Assembly: GCA_023379805.1 (NCBI GenBank)
Contig: JAMCPI010000012.1
Coordinates: 1 to 64,000 of the forward strand
Reading direction: 5' to 3'
DNA from: Nitrososphaerota archaeon
Lineage (GTDB): Archaea > Thermoproteota > Nitrososphaeria > Nitrososphaerales > JACPRH01
DNA: 64,000 bases
A program made the translations under genes and the position numbers. Shown piece by piece: positions 9,031 through 17,600 of this stretch (position 1 is its first letter; each line of letters starts with the position of its first letter). The notes under the pieces are model-generated. The model did not search any database and was not told the origin of the DNA. It saw only the letters and a list, made by a program, of their open reading frames with translations.

Positions 9031-10202
9031 TACCTCTTCCTGATCATCTTCGTCGCTGAGGCTCCTGATGATGTGTTTTCAAAGACAACGCTCCGTAACT
9101 CCTCGAACATCCGTTTAACAGCGAATTCAGCGGTCTCCTTATCCACAGACCCCTGAACCACGATGAGCGGCCCCGTAATGTGAATACCGCTGGTCGTATT
9201 ACCGTTGAGCGGCACAACCGCTTCAGGACCACTCTCACCAATCAGTGCAAGTGTTGGCTCCGTCACTATGCCGCCTTCACCTAGAGCTGGGATATGCGCT
9301 AACTCGTCGAGACGTTTTACACCCGGCACCAACCCGACCGTTGAGTTGTAGGCAGCAATCAGCAGGTTTACACCATCTATCGCCTTGTTCAGCAACCAGA
9401 TCGCCGCGTTCATTTGTCCTTTCAAGACCTCTCCGATAACGGCGCCTAGTCCTTTGAAGAAGTCAATTACGCGGCCGCCGATATCCAGCAGTGTGTTGAA
9501 GCCTCCTTGCAACCGGTTAAACACATCTTCGCTGAAGTCTCGGATGCCGCCGAAATTTGTCTGCCACGCCTCATAAAGCAGAACTGCAGCTGCAACAATC
9601 GCCATAATCACCAGAACAATAGGATGGGCTGCAATGAGGCTGAAGGCACCTGTTGCCGCAGACGCGACTTTAGGCATAACTGACGTGAAGGTGCCGCCGA
9701 GGAGACCGGTAACTGAACCCAGATTATCGAACAGTGTAATGGTTGCAGGCATAACCTCGATAGCGGCGTGCATCATAGCCTCGTTAACCTGTTTCTGCTT
9801 CTCCGCTAACTGATCCTCAGCAATCCTAGCCCGATCCGTTGCCTGCTCAGCGTCACGGCGAGCACTCGCATACTCCTCACTATCCTCCCCGTATTTCGCC
9901 ATGACTTGCCGCGCCTTCTCCCAAGCGTCCGCCTCAGCGTTCTTCGCGCCCTGCAAGCTGACCGCGGCTCTATCTGCTCTGAACTGGGCGTTGTCAACCC
10001 GGTCATACATGTCGTAGAGAGCAAAGCCGCTTGTGGCGAGACCGGACATCTTAATCGTCAAATCGGCGAAGCTAACCGAGGTCGTCTCACTTGCTTTAGT
10101 GGCCTGTTCGAAACTGTTCTCAGCAGTGCTACCTACATTTTGGAGCGTGGATGATGCGTCATCAACTGCCTTGATCGTCGCGGTGATGTCGAAGTTACCC
10201 AC
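9030..10202 (-). CDS. Short tail tape-measure protein
   Basis: Sets tail length and is ejected with the DNA. Residues 1-160 are helical with coiled-coil character, there is a strongly hydrophobic segment around 185-215 (IVLVIMAIVAAAVLLYEAW), and the C-terminal ALGEGGIVTEPTLALIGESG motif is a hallmark of tape-measure proteins. At 390 residues and about 0.15 nm per residue it predicts a tail of only about 60 nm (inference). It follows the tail completion gene with an 8-base overlap. Confidence 0.88.
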   Translation of the reverse strand: MGNFDITATIKAVDDASSTLQNVGSTAENSFEQATKASETTSVSFADLTIKMSGLATSGFALYDMYDRVDNAQFRADRAAVSLQGAKNAEADAWEKARQVMAKYGEDSEEYASARRDAEQATDRARIAEDQLAEKQKQVNEAMMHAAIEVMPATITLFDNLGSVTGLLGGTFTSVMPKVASAATGAFSLIAAHPIVLVIMAIVAAAVLLYEAWQTNFGGIRDFSEDVFNRLQGGFNTLLDIGGRVIDFFKGLGAVIGEVLKGQMNAAIWLLNKAIDGVNLLIAAYNSTVGLVPGVKRLDELAHIPALGEGGIVTEPTLALIGESGPEAVVPLNGNTTSGIHITGPLIVVQGSVDKETAEFAVKRMFEELRSVVFENTSSGASATKMIRKR

Positions 10203-10518
10203 TGCTGAACGCCTCCTTCGCTTTCGCTAGAAGTACCCTTAGGAAAACAGGGTTGGTCTCATCAACCGCAGGACGCAGAAAAGGTCTCCGATCCTCAACA
10301 TAACCTGCGTAGGGGGCTCGAACCTGAACTTCTCCGCCAACCGCCACAATGCTGCTTCTAAGGAACCCGGTTCTCACAGGAGCGTTTTGCCTAGCTTTTC
10401 CAGCCAATAGCTGCGCCGCTTCACCAGACGCCTCAGCGATAACTCGACGAACAGTTTCACCGCTGAGCCGCGTCATACGGATAAACCGCTCCGCGTCAAA
10501 GCTAACTCTAAGCTGCAT
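10195..10518 (-). CDS. HK97 gp10-like tail completion protein
   Basis: 107 residues. The pattern A-P-V-R-T-G-F-L-R-S-S-I followed by a Y-A-x-Y-V-E segment and a C-terminal P-F-L-R-P-A-x-D is characteristic of the HK97 gp10 / minor tail family that helps close the neck-tail junction. It overlaps both neighbours (11 and 8 bases), showing tight coupling. Its place between the chaperone genes and the tape measure is slightly unusual, since gp10 homologues more often precede the tube. Confidence 0.75.
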   Translation of the reverse strand: MQLRVSFDAERFIRMTRLSGETVRRVIAEASGEAAQLLAGKARQNAPVRTGFLRSSIVAVGGEVQVRAPYAGYVEDRRPFLRPAVDETNPVFLRVLLAKAKEAFSSG

Positions 10519-10678
10519 GCTCCTTCATCCTCTTCAAAGTCCGCTCCACTACGACGTGATCAAAGACGATGTCGTAGATTGAGCCGTTGTGGAGAAGTGT
10601 TGAGGGTCTGATGCCGAGTGTCACCGCCAAGTCACCTACTGCCTTCCCGAGGTTCGTCCTCGCGAAAGGAGGCTGCAT
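10508..10678 (-). CDS. Second tail assembly chaperone ORF, overlapping the first
   Basis: A 56-residue ORF starting at an ATG 47 bases inside the end of the upstream gene, in a different frame, with a strong AAGGAGG motif about 10 bases before it. It ends inside the start of the gp10-like gene. In many tailed phages the gene before the tape measure has a second ORF made by frameshifting (G/GT type). Here position fits that role but the ORF has its own start and Shine-Dalgarno sequence. Confidence 0.65.
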   Translation of the reverse strand: MQPPFARTNLGKAVGDLAVTLGIRPSTLLHNGSIYDIVFDHVVVERTLKRMKEHAA

Positions 10679-10943
10679 CTTTATTCGCCTCCTTCACAGC
10701 TTCATTCAAATGATTAAGCAAGGCGATGAAGACTTCGCCGGCATCCTCTTCACTAGGCTTCGGATTCACTACAGTAAAGACACGGTCGAAGCACCGCTTC
10801 ATCTCCATCTCTATCTTGTCGGACTCCTCAGGTGTCGTGGGCACCTTTCGCGCTAGAAGCCTGTATCGCTGGATCTGGGCTTGAAGCCACGGCGGCAGAA
10901 CCTTGATCTTGTATTGCTGTCCATCAATTTCAATGGTTTTCAC
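10632..10943 (-). CDS. Tail assembly chaperone, first ORF
   Basis: 103 residues, helical, opening with IEIDGQQYKIKVLPPWLQ, a beta-hairpin-then-helix start common to tail assembly chaperones. Placed directly after the tail tube and before the tape measure, as for lambda G. The assignment rests on size, position and the overlapping partner ORF. Confidence 0.65.
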   Translation of the reverse strand: MKTIEIDGQQYKIKVLPPWLQAQIQRYRLLARKVPTTPEESDKIEMEMKRCFDRVFTVVNPKPSEEDAGEVFIALLNHLNEAVKEANKDAASFREDEPREGSR

Positions 10944-10956
10944 TTGCTTAGATCAC

Positions 10957-11874
10957 CTAGTATGTTACATCCTCATCGTTCTGGAGTTCGATTTTGACGA
11001 TATCAGTACCGACTTTGACGCCTGTGAACTTCAGATCCTCGACGATTCGCTCCTGCTTATCTACGTAAGCGTCGCCCGCATCGTATTCTATACTGTCAAC
11101 AGTGACCTGCAGGTAGTAGTTGTAGCCGCCGCTGATAACGCCGCCCTGCCACTTTGCGATGAGCTTTACTTGTGTCCCGTTCAGAAAGTTAGTTAGATGC
11201 GTAGTATTCAAAAACCTGATACTCATGGCACCGCTGATTTCCAGAGCACCCGTCTCTATTCGTGGAAGCGTACGTGACGTAATCGTGTGGTGGTTGCTCT
11301 TCAGATTGTTTTTAATTGAAAGCTTGAAAGATTCAGGAGTAGCGGCGGAGCCGGCGAGCGTGAACGTATTGGTCAATACCGCATAGGCTTGGGTGTTGAA
11401 CGTAGGCGATCCGACTGTTCCAGTTGTTTCATTTGCACCGATACCTTTTACCTTGATCTTGAGGAACTCATCGGGCTGGCATTCAAGGTCAAGCTGATCT
11501 ACGCCGTAGCCTGATACTATCTTCTCAGTTACATCGTGGAGCCCTACTCTGGCTGTGATGCTCGGCAGGCTCCCCAAAGCGTTGTGCGTAAAGGTGTGTA
11601 GAGCAACACCTGCTGTCGGGTTAGTCTTGTTCTCATCGCCGAGGAGTGCCTTCAGAATCAGCCCTACATTCTTGTAGTTAACGTACTGGCTCCAACCTCC
11701 AGTCACCTTCTTAGGGCCTCCAATACTCATCGACAATGCACGTGACTCAACTGTCAGGCTTCGAATAGGCTGGTTGGCGAATGTAAGATCCTCGTCTATG
11801 CAGGGGATCGCATAACTGCCCGCTACCGGCGTGTCGTAAGTTGACTCTTTACCTATATTCACATATCTTGTCAA
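10957..11874 (-). CDS. Major tail tube protein
   Basis: 305 residues, starting TRYVNIGKESTYDTPVAGSY, a form typical of phage tail tube proteins. It is beta-rich and contains LPRIETGALEISG, a tube-fold pattern. It lies between the tail terminator-like gene and the chaperones. It should form the hexameric rings of the tail stacked around the tape measure. Confidence 0.83.
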   Translation of the reverse strand: MTRYVNIGKESTYDTPVAGSYAIPCIDEDLTFANQPIRSLTVESRALSMSIGGPKKVTGGWSQYVNYKNVGLILKALLGDENKTNPTAGVALHTFTHNALGSLPSITARVGLHDVTEKIVSGYGVDQLDLECQPDEFLKIKVKGIGANETTGTVGSPTFNTQAYAVLTNTFTLAGSAATPESFKLSIKNNLKSNHHTITSRTLPRIETGALEISGAMSIRFLNTTHLTNFLNGTQVKLIAKWQGGVISGGYNYYLQVTVDSIEYDAGDAYVDKQERIVEDLKFTGVKVGTDIVKIELQNDEDVTY

Positions 11875-12149
11875 GTGTTATCCACCTCTTGCTGCGCATC
11901 TAACTTGGCTGTTTTTCGCCGGTGTTCGACCGGCTTATCTGGAGGGTTGTCCGCATGGAAGCAGGAGCCGAGCTGTTTGTGTCGGCGTAGGAAGAATATC
12001 TGGCGCTCGATGCGAACTGCTCCCTCTTTGCTGCCGAGGACATTCAAACCTAGCACCTCCCGGACATGCTCGTTCTGCTGATACGGCGAAGGGCCAAGCG
12101 GCTTTCCACCATACGTCTCAGCTAAATCGGGCTTCATCCACCTCCCCAT
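11871..12149 (-). CDS. Small viral neck-region protein
   Basis: 92 residues, basic and without recognised motifs apart from CFHADN and several His. It overlaps the tail tube start by four bases and directly follows the terminator-like gene. Function not recognised. Confidence 0.55.
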   Translation of the reverse strand: MGRWMKPDLAETYGGKPLGPSPYQQNEHVREVLGLNVLGSKEGAVRIERQIFFLRRHKQLGSCFHADNPPDKPVEHRRKTAKLDAQQEVDNT

Positions 12150-12608
12150 TTAGCTCATCCACCTCCTCGCAACATAATTCAACGCAATCAGGCGCCGAGC
12201 GTAATTCTTTGAAGGAACATCGAAGACCTGAACCGCATAGGGTGTCTTGCCTTCATCATCCACCAAGCCGCCAAGCGTCTTATCCGCCAGCAGAACCGTT
12301 TCTACAGACTCAATCTTATCGTAAACCGACTTCTCCGCATCATCTTCCACTGCGGCCTGATCCACTATGCCTATCTCGAACCGCAAATCATACAGTATCT
12401 GACTGACATTGCTGTGCCCAGTCGCGTCCCTACCGTTGAACTGCACATAGCCGAATGGAGTGGGAAGTCCTGACAGGTTCACAGGGCGGCCGAAATGCCA
12501 CTTCATCATGCCTGCAGAGCCTGGGCCTCCAGCCTGCTCAGCGTCCTTCATCGATGCATCCGCATTCAGCGAATCGATAATTTTCTGCACAATCTGCCTG
12601 TAGGTCAA
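12150..12608 (-). CDS. Tail terminator-like protein
   Basis: 152 residues with an N-terminal helix, a beta core (FGYVQFNGRDATG; YDLRFEIGIVD) and a C-terminal strand. Size and position two genes before the tube agree with tail terminator proteins, which cap the growing tube. Assignment is by context. Confidence 0.55.
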   Translation of the reverse strand: MTYRQIVQKIIDSLNADASMKDAEQAGGPGSAGMMKWHFGRPVNLSGLPTPFGYVQFNGRDATGHSNVSQILYDLRFEIGIVDQAAVEDDAEKSVYDKIESVETVLLADKTLGGLVDDEGKTPYAVQVFDVPSKNYARRLIALNYVARRWMS

Positions 12609-12611
12609 CTG

Positions 12612-12971
12612 CTACTCAGCAATCCTCCTAACGTTAATCATGCTGCGAGCGAGGATACTCTTGCCTCCGTAGGTACCGCTCCACTCAACCATGTAGGGGC
12701 CTGTGCCGTAGGTCGCTGAGACGAAGCTGTAATCCGTGTAGTATTCGCCCTGAGCATCCTTAGTCGGCGTGATAGTATCTTTCAGGGTCACGGATGAGTC
12801 GTAAATCTTCAGAGTCGGAGAAGACGGATCAACCAAGCCGTCATTAACATGCTCAAACCGAGCTTGAAGACGCGCCGTATTGTCAAGATCAACGTAGCGA
12901 GGATTCTCGACTGTTACCGTGAAGACGCCGGATGACACCTTCACAGGGCTGTTCCAACTGATGTTTCCCAT
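12612..12971 (-). CDS. Ig-like viral head/neck protein
   Basis: 119 residues, nearly all beta, with spacing of hydrophobic residues like an Ig or BppU-type domain (PTLKIYDSS; YMVEWSGTYGG). Between the connector and terminator-like genes, so a neck or capsid-decoration protein is possible. Overlaps the connector stop by one base. Confidence 0.55.
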   Translation of the reverse strand: MGNISWNSPVKVSSGVFTVTVENPRYVDLDNTARLQARFEHVNDGLVDPSSPTLKIYDSSVTLKDTITPTKDAQGEYYTDYSFVSATYGTGPYMVEWSGTYGGKSILARSMINVRRIAE

Positions 12972-13369
12972 CAGCTGACCCTCGCTATGCTGCCGCGCTC
13001 ATCGCGTACAAACGACTTCACAGTCTTGAGCGCGGTTTTCAGAAAGTTCTGTTTGAAATGAGTATCAATGAACTCCTGAAGCCTCTCCTTCGCTTCACGA
13101 ACAAATGGATGATCTTTCGCCTCATCAACAGATGAGCGCCGCATTCTGAAGACCCCGGCAACCCACTCATTCTCAATATCTGCCAACTCGTCAATCAGCG
13201 CTGGAGATATAATGGCGGGATCGACGTGTTTCTTGACGATTAGGTTGATGCGCTTATTCACGGCGCTCTGAATATTCTGGATCTCAGTGTCGCTGGCTGT
13301 GTTGCTGCTAGGTGTTGCAAGCCACTCTTTGACGCCGGCGAGCGTACCCCAGACCATTGCTAACGCCAC
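12971..13369 (-). CDS. Head-tail connector-like protein
   Basis: 132 residues, mostly helical. The region SSNTASDTEIQNIQSAVNKR resembles the first helices of gp6-type connector proteins, which bind beneath the portal. Position after the capsid genes fits. It overlaps the stop of the glycosyltransferase gene by 10 bases. Confidence 0.6.
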   Translation of the reverse strand: MALAMVWGTLAGVKEWLATPSSNTASDTEIQNIQSAVNKRINLIVKKHVDPAIISPALIDELADIENEWVAGVFRMRRSSVDEAKDHPFVREAKERLQEFIDTHFKQNFLKTALKTVKSFVRDERGSIARVS

Positions 13370-14037
13370 TTCTCCCTGAGCATCTGCTCCTTGCAGACGT
13401 TGCCAGCTTCATCTCGCTCTTTCGAACGATAACCGAGATGCAGGTTGACTACACCGAAGCCGTTGAAAAAGAGGCTGTCAGGGCTCGGCGCAGGCGCAGG
13501 ATTCGCCTTCAAGTCACAAATAACCTGGTCGCCGTGAAGTATCCGGAACCAATGATCATACTTCAAGTCGCTGCAGGCAACGAAGATACGGGGTCTCCAG
13601 TCCCAAGCTCCTCTCCAGTGAAGCACTCTGACGTAACCGATGGTGCTGCACTTCATGCTGGTGAACTGGTCTCGGTAGAGGCTGAGGCAATTACCGAACA
13701 GTATCTCATCCCCGTCTAAAACAAGCAGAATATCGCCGGGCCTGTTGGCTGTGAAGAGTTTGTTGCGCTTCTCGCCTTGAGTCATCCGGCTGTACTGCTG
13801 AAGCTTAATCTTGCCTAGACCAAAAAACTCCTCTACCTCTTGAATGCGTTGGAGCGTTTCGTCGGTCGAGTTGTCTTCAGGGCTGGGCCAACCTTCGTAT
13901 GCGCCGTCCATAATCAGGATCTTATCGACATGCGGGTAGACCGAGATGAGTGACTGCCTGATTGTCTCCGCTTCGTTAAGGATGCTGTAGCAAGCAACAA
14001 TTTTTCTTTCGTCAAAAAAAGTTGGGGGAGCAGCCAT
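13360..14037 (-). CDS. Virus-encoded GT2-like glycosyltransferase
   Basis: 225 residues from the ATG at 14037, just after the capsid stop. IVACYSILNEAETIRQSL is the GT-A nucleotide-binding start, and LLVLDGDEILFGN carries the DxD metal site. A conserved-looking W-R-x-R-I-F and an H-W-F-R-I segment follow. The gene sits inside the head operon, so glycosylation of capsid or tail proteins is the most natural inference; modification of host surface sugars is the alternative. Confidence 0.83.
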   Translation of the reverse strand: MAAPPTFFDERKIVACYSILNEAETIRQSLISVYPHVDKILIMDGAYEGWPSPEDNSTDETLQRIQEVEEFFGLGKIKLQQYSRMTQGEKRNKLFTANRPGDILLVLDGDEILFGNCLSLYRDQFTSMKCSTIGYVRVLHWRGAWDWRPRIFVACSDLKYDHWFRILHGDQVICDLKANPAPAPSPDSLFFNGFGVVNLHLGYRSKERDEAGNVCKEQMLREKWR

Positions 14038-14045
14038 TTCTATCA

Positions 14046-16313
14046 CTATGCTGTTATGATTTTGACGAGGCTGTCCGGCTCGACTGCTTTGCAGGCCATG
14101 TCCCAAACTGCTTTGATGACGGTCTGATTCTTCCTGATGTCGTCAAAGGTCTTAATCTGCATATCTCGGCTTACACCTAGGCCGAAGGTGACGCCTTTCT
14201 TGTACACCGCAGCGTGATATGTGGTTGTGGTACCTGAACCTGTGCCTGTAGGAACTTTCGTGCTCCGCCTGACCTCTACGCCGTAGACGCTCGGAATTAC
14301 ACCTGTGATCTGAGTCTTCTCGCCGAAGATATGCGCCTGTCTCACGTCGGAATGCTTCAGTAACGCGTCGAACTGGACTGGGTGAAGCACCGCCACCAGA
14401 TCCGATGGGTCGTAGCCTTTGTTAGTGATGTTCTTGATTGCAGATGCGATTCGCGCCGGTGCAAAGGTCATCGCCGAAGTAATGTTGCCCTCTGCGCCCA
14501 CCGATTCATCTCCGTAAAGTGTCGCCGCAGGCGTCGCCGTGTTCGCTTCAGTGAGTATCAGGTTGTCTTCATCGTAGAGTTCGCTTAGCCGGAATGTTTC
14601 CGTGACTGCTTGAATGATGTTGCCGATTGACTTTGCCTCAAGCTCGTAGGATACGTTGAGCTGGAGTCCACGCGGTGAAGGTACCGCGTCCACCGTGGAT
14701 AGTGTCGGTGAAACCTCGGTGGGCTCGGTGTTCTCGGTCAACGCGCCTGCTGCAGCAACCTTTACTGTGCCGAACCGAACTCTGTCCGCCCCTTTTGGAA
14801 CGGTTACGAACTGTATCGTGTCTCTGAGCTGTGATGCAAGCGCAGAAGGAATAATCCTCAGTGGTGGTGCTCCAGTAACGCCGAGTGCAACGCCGGTTGT
14901 TCCTGTGCTGATTGCCTCTGTAACCTTCTTGACGCTAGGCTCGAAGCTCCGAAGCCAATTCAGCCGCTCATCAACGCCGTTAGGTAGATCGATGATTGGG
15001 ACTGTCCAGGTGAATCCGATTGGTTTGGCGAGCCCGGATTCGGCAAGTAGTGCTTGAGCAATCTTGAGATACTTCTCAGCCTCAGCCTCCCAAGGTTCCT
15101 TAGCCTTCTCGCCGTTTACGGACTGCTCCGTTGAAGATACCTTTGCACTTGGTCCCTGCTTCTCCCTATCCCTAAGGGATCCAGCGTGTTCCTTGAAGGC
15201 GGCAACAATGCTCTCGCGCTCCTTCGCCAAGGCTGCGTCAAGATCCTTCGAAGTCACGTATGCTGGCGGTTGCTGTTGTTGTGACTGTTCCTTCTTCTCT
15301 ACTGCTGGCTGCTCTTCCTTTTTCTCCTCTGTTTTCTGCTCCTTTTCACTCATCTTCTTTTTTTCTTCCTTTTCCGTTTTGTCGGTTGTTGACTCTTCGC
15401 TCGCCCCGCCCACATCCATCTCCTTGGCGTGGTGGAGAAGATGCTGCCTAGCCTTCGCCTTGACATCCGCAGGAAGATCAGTTTGATCGAGTCGCTGCAA
15501 CGCGTTACGTAGATGTGGAAGATCTACTTCGCCCGATGTATTGTGATGCGGTAGATGCCTGCTCATCCTCGGCACAGTTTTTCCCGACTTGTCCTTCTCA
15601 CCATCCGGGTAAACGGCGGCGAAAGCGGTGTCGGGCAGGTCGTTGATGTACGCTGCATCCCACTCACGCTCAGCCACAATAGATGTAGCCGATGCGGGTT
15701 GAGTCTCATTGGCCACATCCTCATGCTTCTGGGTTTCAGAGGCGGTTTGGATGTGGCTCTCCTCGGTCTTTTCAGGCTGAGGAGCTGCCCCTTCGCCGGC
15801 TTGAACCGGTGAAGACTGGGTTGATGAGACATGTTCTATAACCTCTACAGAAGTTTCAGGTATTCCAGGTGCACAGGTGAGGCTTGCCTCGTAGAAATCC
15901 AGCTCACGAGGAACGCTGTAACCATCAAAACGGTCAAACCGCGAGGGATGTGCACCTAGACTGACGTTGTTGACGCCTCCAGATTTCACAAGAGCGGATT
16001 TACTTTCATCTGTAACCTCAGCATCATACTCAAGACGCATCAACTCATCGTTCCAGTGTAGGTGAGCAGTCCCGATCTGCGGGAGAGTGTAGTTATGCTC
16101 CCAGTACAATGGAACCGTTTTGCCGTCACCGCGCTTCAACTCTTCAGGAAGGTAGAGGTTCTTGTTGCGACTGATACGCGGCGGAGCTAAGACGCCTCGT
16201 ATTCGAGTCGCCTTCTCCGCAACCAACTGTTCAGTAATCTGCGTAGGAAACAACGACGTATACACTGTGTTGTCATTGTTCTGGTTCTCGTTAGCGTCGG
16301 GTTTCCCAGACAT
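14046..16313 (-). CDS. Fused prohead protease, scaffold and HK97-fold major capsid protein
   Basis: 755 residues in one frame. Residues 30-150 are a prohead protease of the HK97/XkdF type; His73 (YWEHN), Ser118 (NNVSLG) and Glu142 (FYEASL) are spaced like the known H-S-E triad. A following LPHHNTSGEVDLPHLRNAL segment is common in such proteases. Residues 290-400 are Lys/Glu/Gln-rich and helical (scaffold or delta domain). Residues 410-755 are the capsid fold (P-domain RADRVRFG-like beta, TTYHAAVYKKGVTFGLG near the end). Met321 could be an independent start: it follows a GGAAG motif and an A7 run. The start codon abuts the portal stop. Confidence 0.88.
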   Translation of the reverse strand: MSGKPDANENQNNDNTVYTSLFPTQITEQLVAEKATRIRGVLAPPRISRNKNLYLPEELKRGDGKTVPLYWEHNYTLPQIGTAHLHWNDELMRLEYDAEVTDESKSALVKSGGVNNVSLGAHPSRFDRFDGYSVPRELDFYEASLTCAPGIPETSVEVIEHVSSTQSSPVQAGEGAAPQPEKTEESHIQTASETQKHEDVANETQPASATSIVAEREWDAAYINDLPDTAFAAVYPDGEKDKSGKTVPRMSRHLPHHNTSGEVDLPHLRNALQRLDQTDLPADVKAKARQHLLHHAKEMDVGGASEESTTDKTEKEEKKKMSEKEQKTEEKKEEQPAVEKKEQSQQQQPPAYVTSKDLDAALAKERESIVAAFKEHAGSLRDREKQGPSAKVSSTEQSVNGEKAKEPWEAEAEKYLKIAQALLAESGLAKPIGFTWTVPIIDLPNGVDERLNWLRSFEPSVKKVTEAISTGTTGVALGVTGAPPLRIIPSALASQLRDTIQFVTVPKGADRVRFGTVKVAAAGALTENTEPTEVSPTLSTVDAVPSPRGLQLNVSYELEAKSIGNIIQAVTETFRLSELYDEDNLILTEANTATPAATLYGDESVGAEGNITSAMTFAPARIASAIKNITNKGYDPSDLVAVLHPVQFDALLKHSDVRQAHIFGEKTQITGVIPSVYGVEVRRSTKVPTGTGSGTTTTYHAAVYKKGVTFGLGVSRDMQIKTFDDIRKNQTVIKAVWDMACKAVEPDSLVKIITA
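15358..15364 (-). other. A7 run at the protease/capsid junction (possible slippage site)
   Basis: On the coding strand seven A residues lie just before the ATG at 15353. One extra A would end the protease frame at a TGA that overlaps this ATG (ATGAGTGA), the ordinary arrangement of two coupled genes. As written the frames are fused. This could be real fusion, transcript or ribosome slippage, or a base-count error. Confidence 0.5.
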
Positions 16314-17513
16314 CTACTCCTTTTCCTCCATCGTAGATGTCGTTGCTGGTGTCTGAGGTTCCCAGATTTCGAAGCCGAACTTCTGAAGGTTCTTCCGATA
16401 CTCATCTGGGCGGATGCCTCCGAGTTTGAAGGCTTCACTTAACGCCTCGAAGGTCAGCTCAGGCGAGTCAGGGGTTCCCCAGTGCAGCTTCACTCCGCTT
16501 CTACCGGGGTCGACTCCGCGAGCCTCAAGCAGAGGCTTCACCACCAGCCGTTCATAGCGGCGTTTCAGGAAGCGTTGAAGCATCACCCGGAACGCTTCAG
16601 CAATCTCTAATGCGGCGTTAGCAGAAGCTTCGGTGAAACCTGTTGTAGTTAGGAGACGCGGAAGCGGCGTTTCAAGCCCAAGATAGGTTTGGTTGAGAAG
16701 CCACTCCAGCATATAGTCAAATCTGCCTTGGCTTGACACGCTTAGCTCCTTGAAATCGACCTTAGCGTTTGTAGCGAAATCCTCCCCGGGCTTAGAGCCC
16801 TGTATTTGCGGCTTGATTATTCGCTCAAACTTCTCATCGCTAACATCGAACTGTATCAGGAACCGAGGCGGATACTTGTGGATAAGCCGCCGCATATCAT
16901 TCTCAATCTGAGCCTTAATGTCAAGCAGAGCCGGAACAGTATCACCGCAAGAATCCACCCTTGTATTAGCAAGCGGCGAAAGCATCCCGACGCCGAAGGC
17001 GGAGCGGTCAACCGGGTTCCACGCAAAATGCAGAATATCCTTCGAGCTAAGCGGCGTCTCTGCGCCGCCTATCCGCTGAATGATATCGACTACCTGACCA
17101 GTTTCCGTCCGTCGAATCTTAATGATGCTTGAAAGCTCCACTAACAGCGATGTAAGCTCAGGTGGGCTAGCCCAACTCTTAGGCTTCTCAGTGAAACTGT
17201 TCCCAGCATAAAGAATCTCGGTGCAGACCTGCTGCAGCCACTCGTCAACCGCCGCATCTTCGTTAAACTCCTCTACAACACTCAGCGCCTTAGCAGTATC
17301 AGCGGTCACGTAGAAGCCGCTGCCAATCGTCTGCGCCACAAGATTATCAACAGACGCCTTAACCGATGAATCGCAGAGGTAATAATCTCGCAGAGCAGCG
17401 AACGTAACCTCAGGATGCTCACCCACAGTAGGCTGCCAAACAGTTACGACCTTCGCCCGCTCCGTGACAGCTGAAGCCAACCTACCCTTCAGAGCAACAA
17501 GAACAGACGACAA
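16314..17513 (-). CDS. Portal protein
   Basis: 399 residues. Forms the dodecameric ring through which DNA is packaged. The early YLCDSSVKASVDNLVAQTIG and the KDILHFAWNPVD block (the usual 'H-x-R/W-x-N' wing motif) are typical of portals, and the C-terminal third is a long helix-rich stem/crown (ANAALEIAEAFRVMLQRFLK). The start is a TTG at 17513, with a TATA box 28-37 bases upstream, so the transcript is nearly leaderless. First gene of the long minus-strand operon. Confidence 0.87.
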   Translation of the reverse strand: MSSVLVALKGRLASAVTERAKVVTVWQPTVGEHPEVTFAALRDYYLCDSSVKASVDNLVAQTIGSGFYVTADTAKALSVVEEFNEDAAVDEWLQQVCTEILYAGNSFTEKPKSWASPPELTSLLVELSSIIKIRRTETGQVVDIIQRIGGAETPLSSKDILHFAWNPVDRSAFGVGMLSPLANTRVDSCGDTVPALLDIKAQIENDMRRLIHKYPPRFLIQFDVSDEKFERIIKPQIQGSKPGEDFATNAKVDFKELSVSSQGRFDYMLEWLLNQTYLGLETPLPRLLTTTGFTEASANAALEIAEAFRVMLQRFLKRRYERLVVKPLLEARGVDPGRSGVKLHWGTPDSPELTFEALSEAFKLGGIRPDEYRKNLQKFGFEIWEPQTPATTSTMEEKE

Positions 17514-17540
17514 ACGTTAACCAATAAAGAAGTACGCGGC

Positions 17541-17550
17541 GAAATATAAA
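17541..17550 (-). promoter_or_regulatory. TATA box of the viral morphogenesis operon
   Basis: Reads TTTATATTTC on the minus strand, centred about 33 bases before the portal start, as expected for an archaeal promoter with a very short leader. Confidence 0.6.
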
Positions 17551-17600
17551 AAACAGCACGATAATTAATAAAAATATTAGTTAGTTAATTAATTAAGAAG
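17551..17600. promoter_or_regulatory. AT-rich repeat tract, possible operator
   Basis: Built from repeated TTAGTTA and TTAATTAA units, partly palindromic, continuing into the end of the ribbon-helix-helix gene. It lies just upstream of the operon TATA box, a natural binding place for that regulator. Binding is inferred. Confidence 0.4.
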
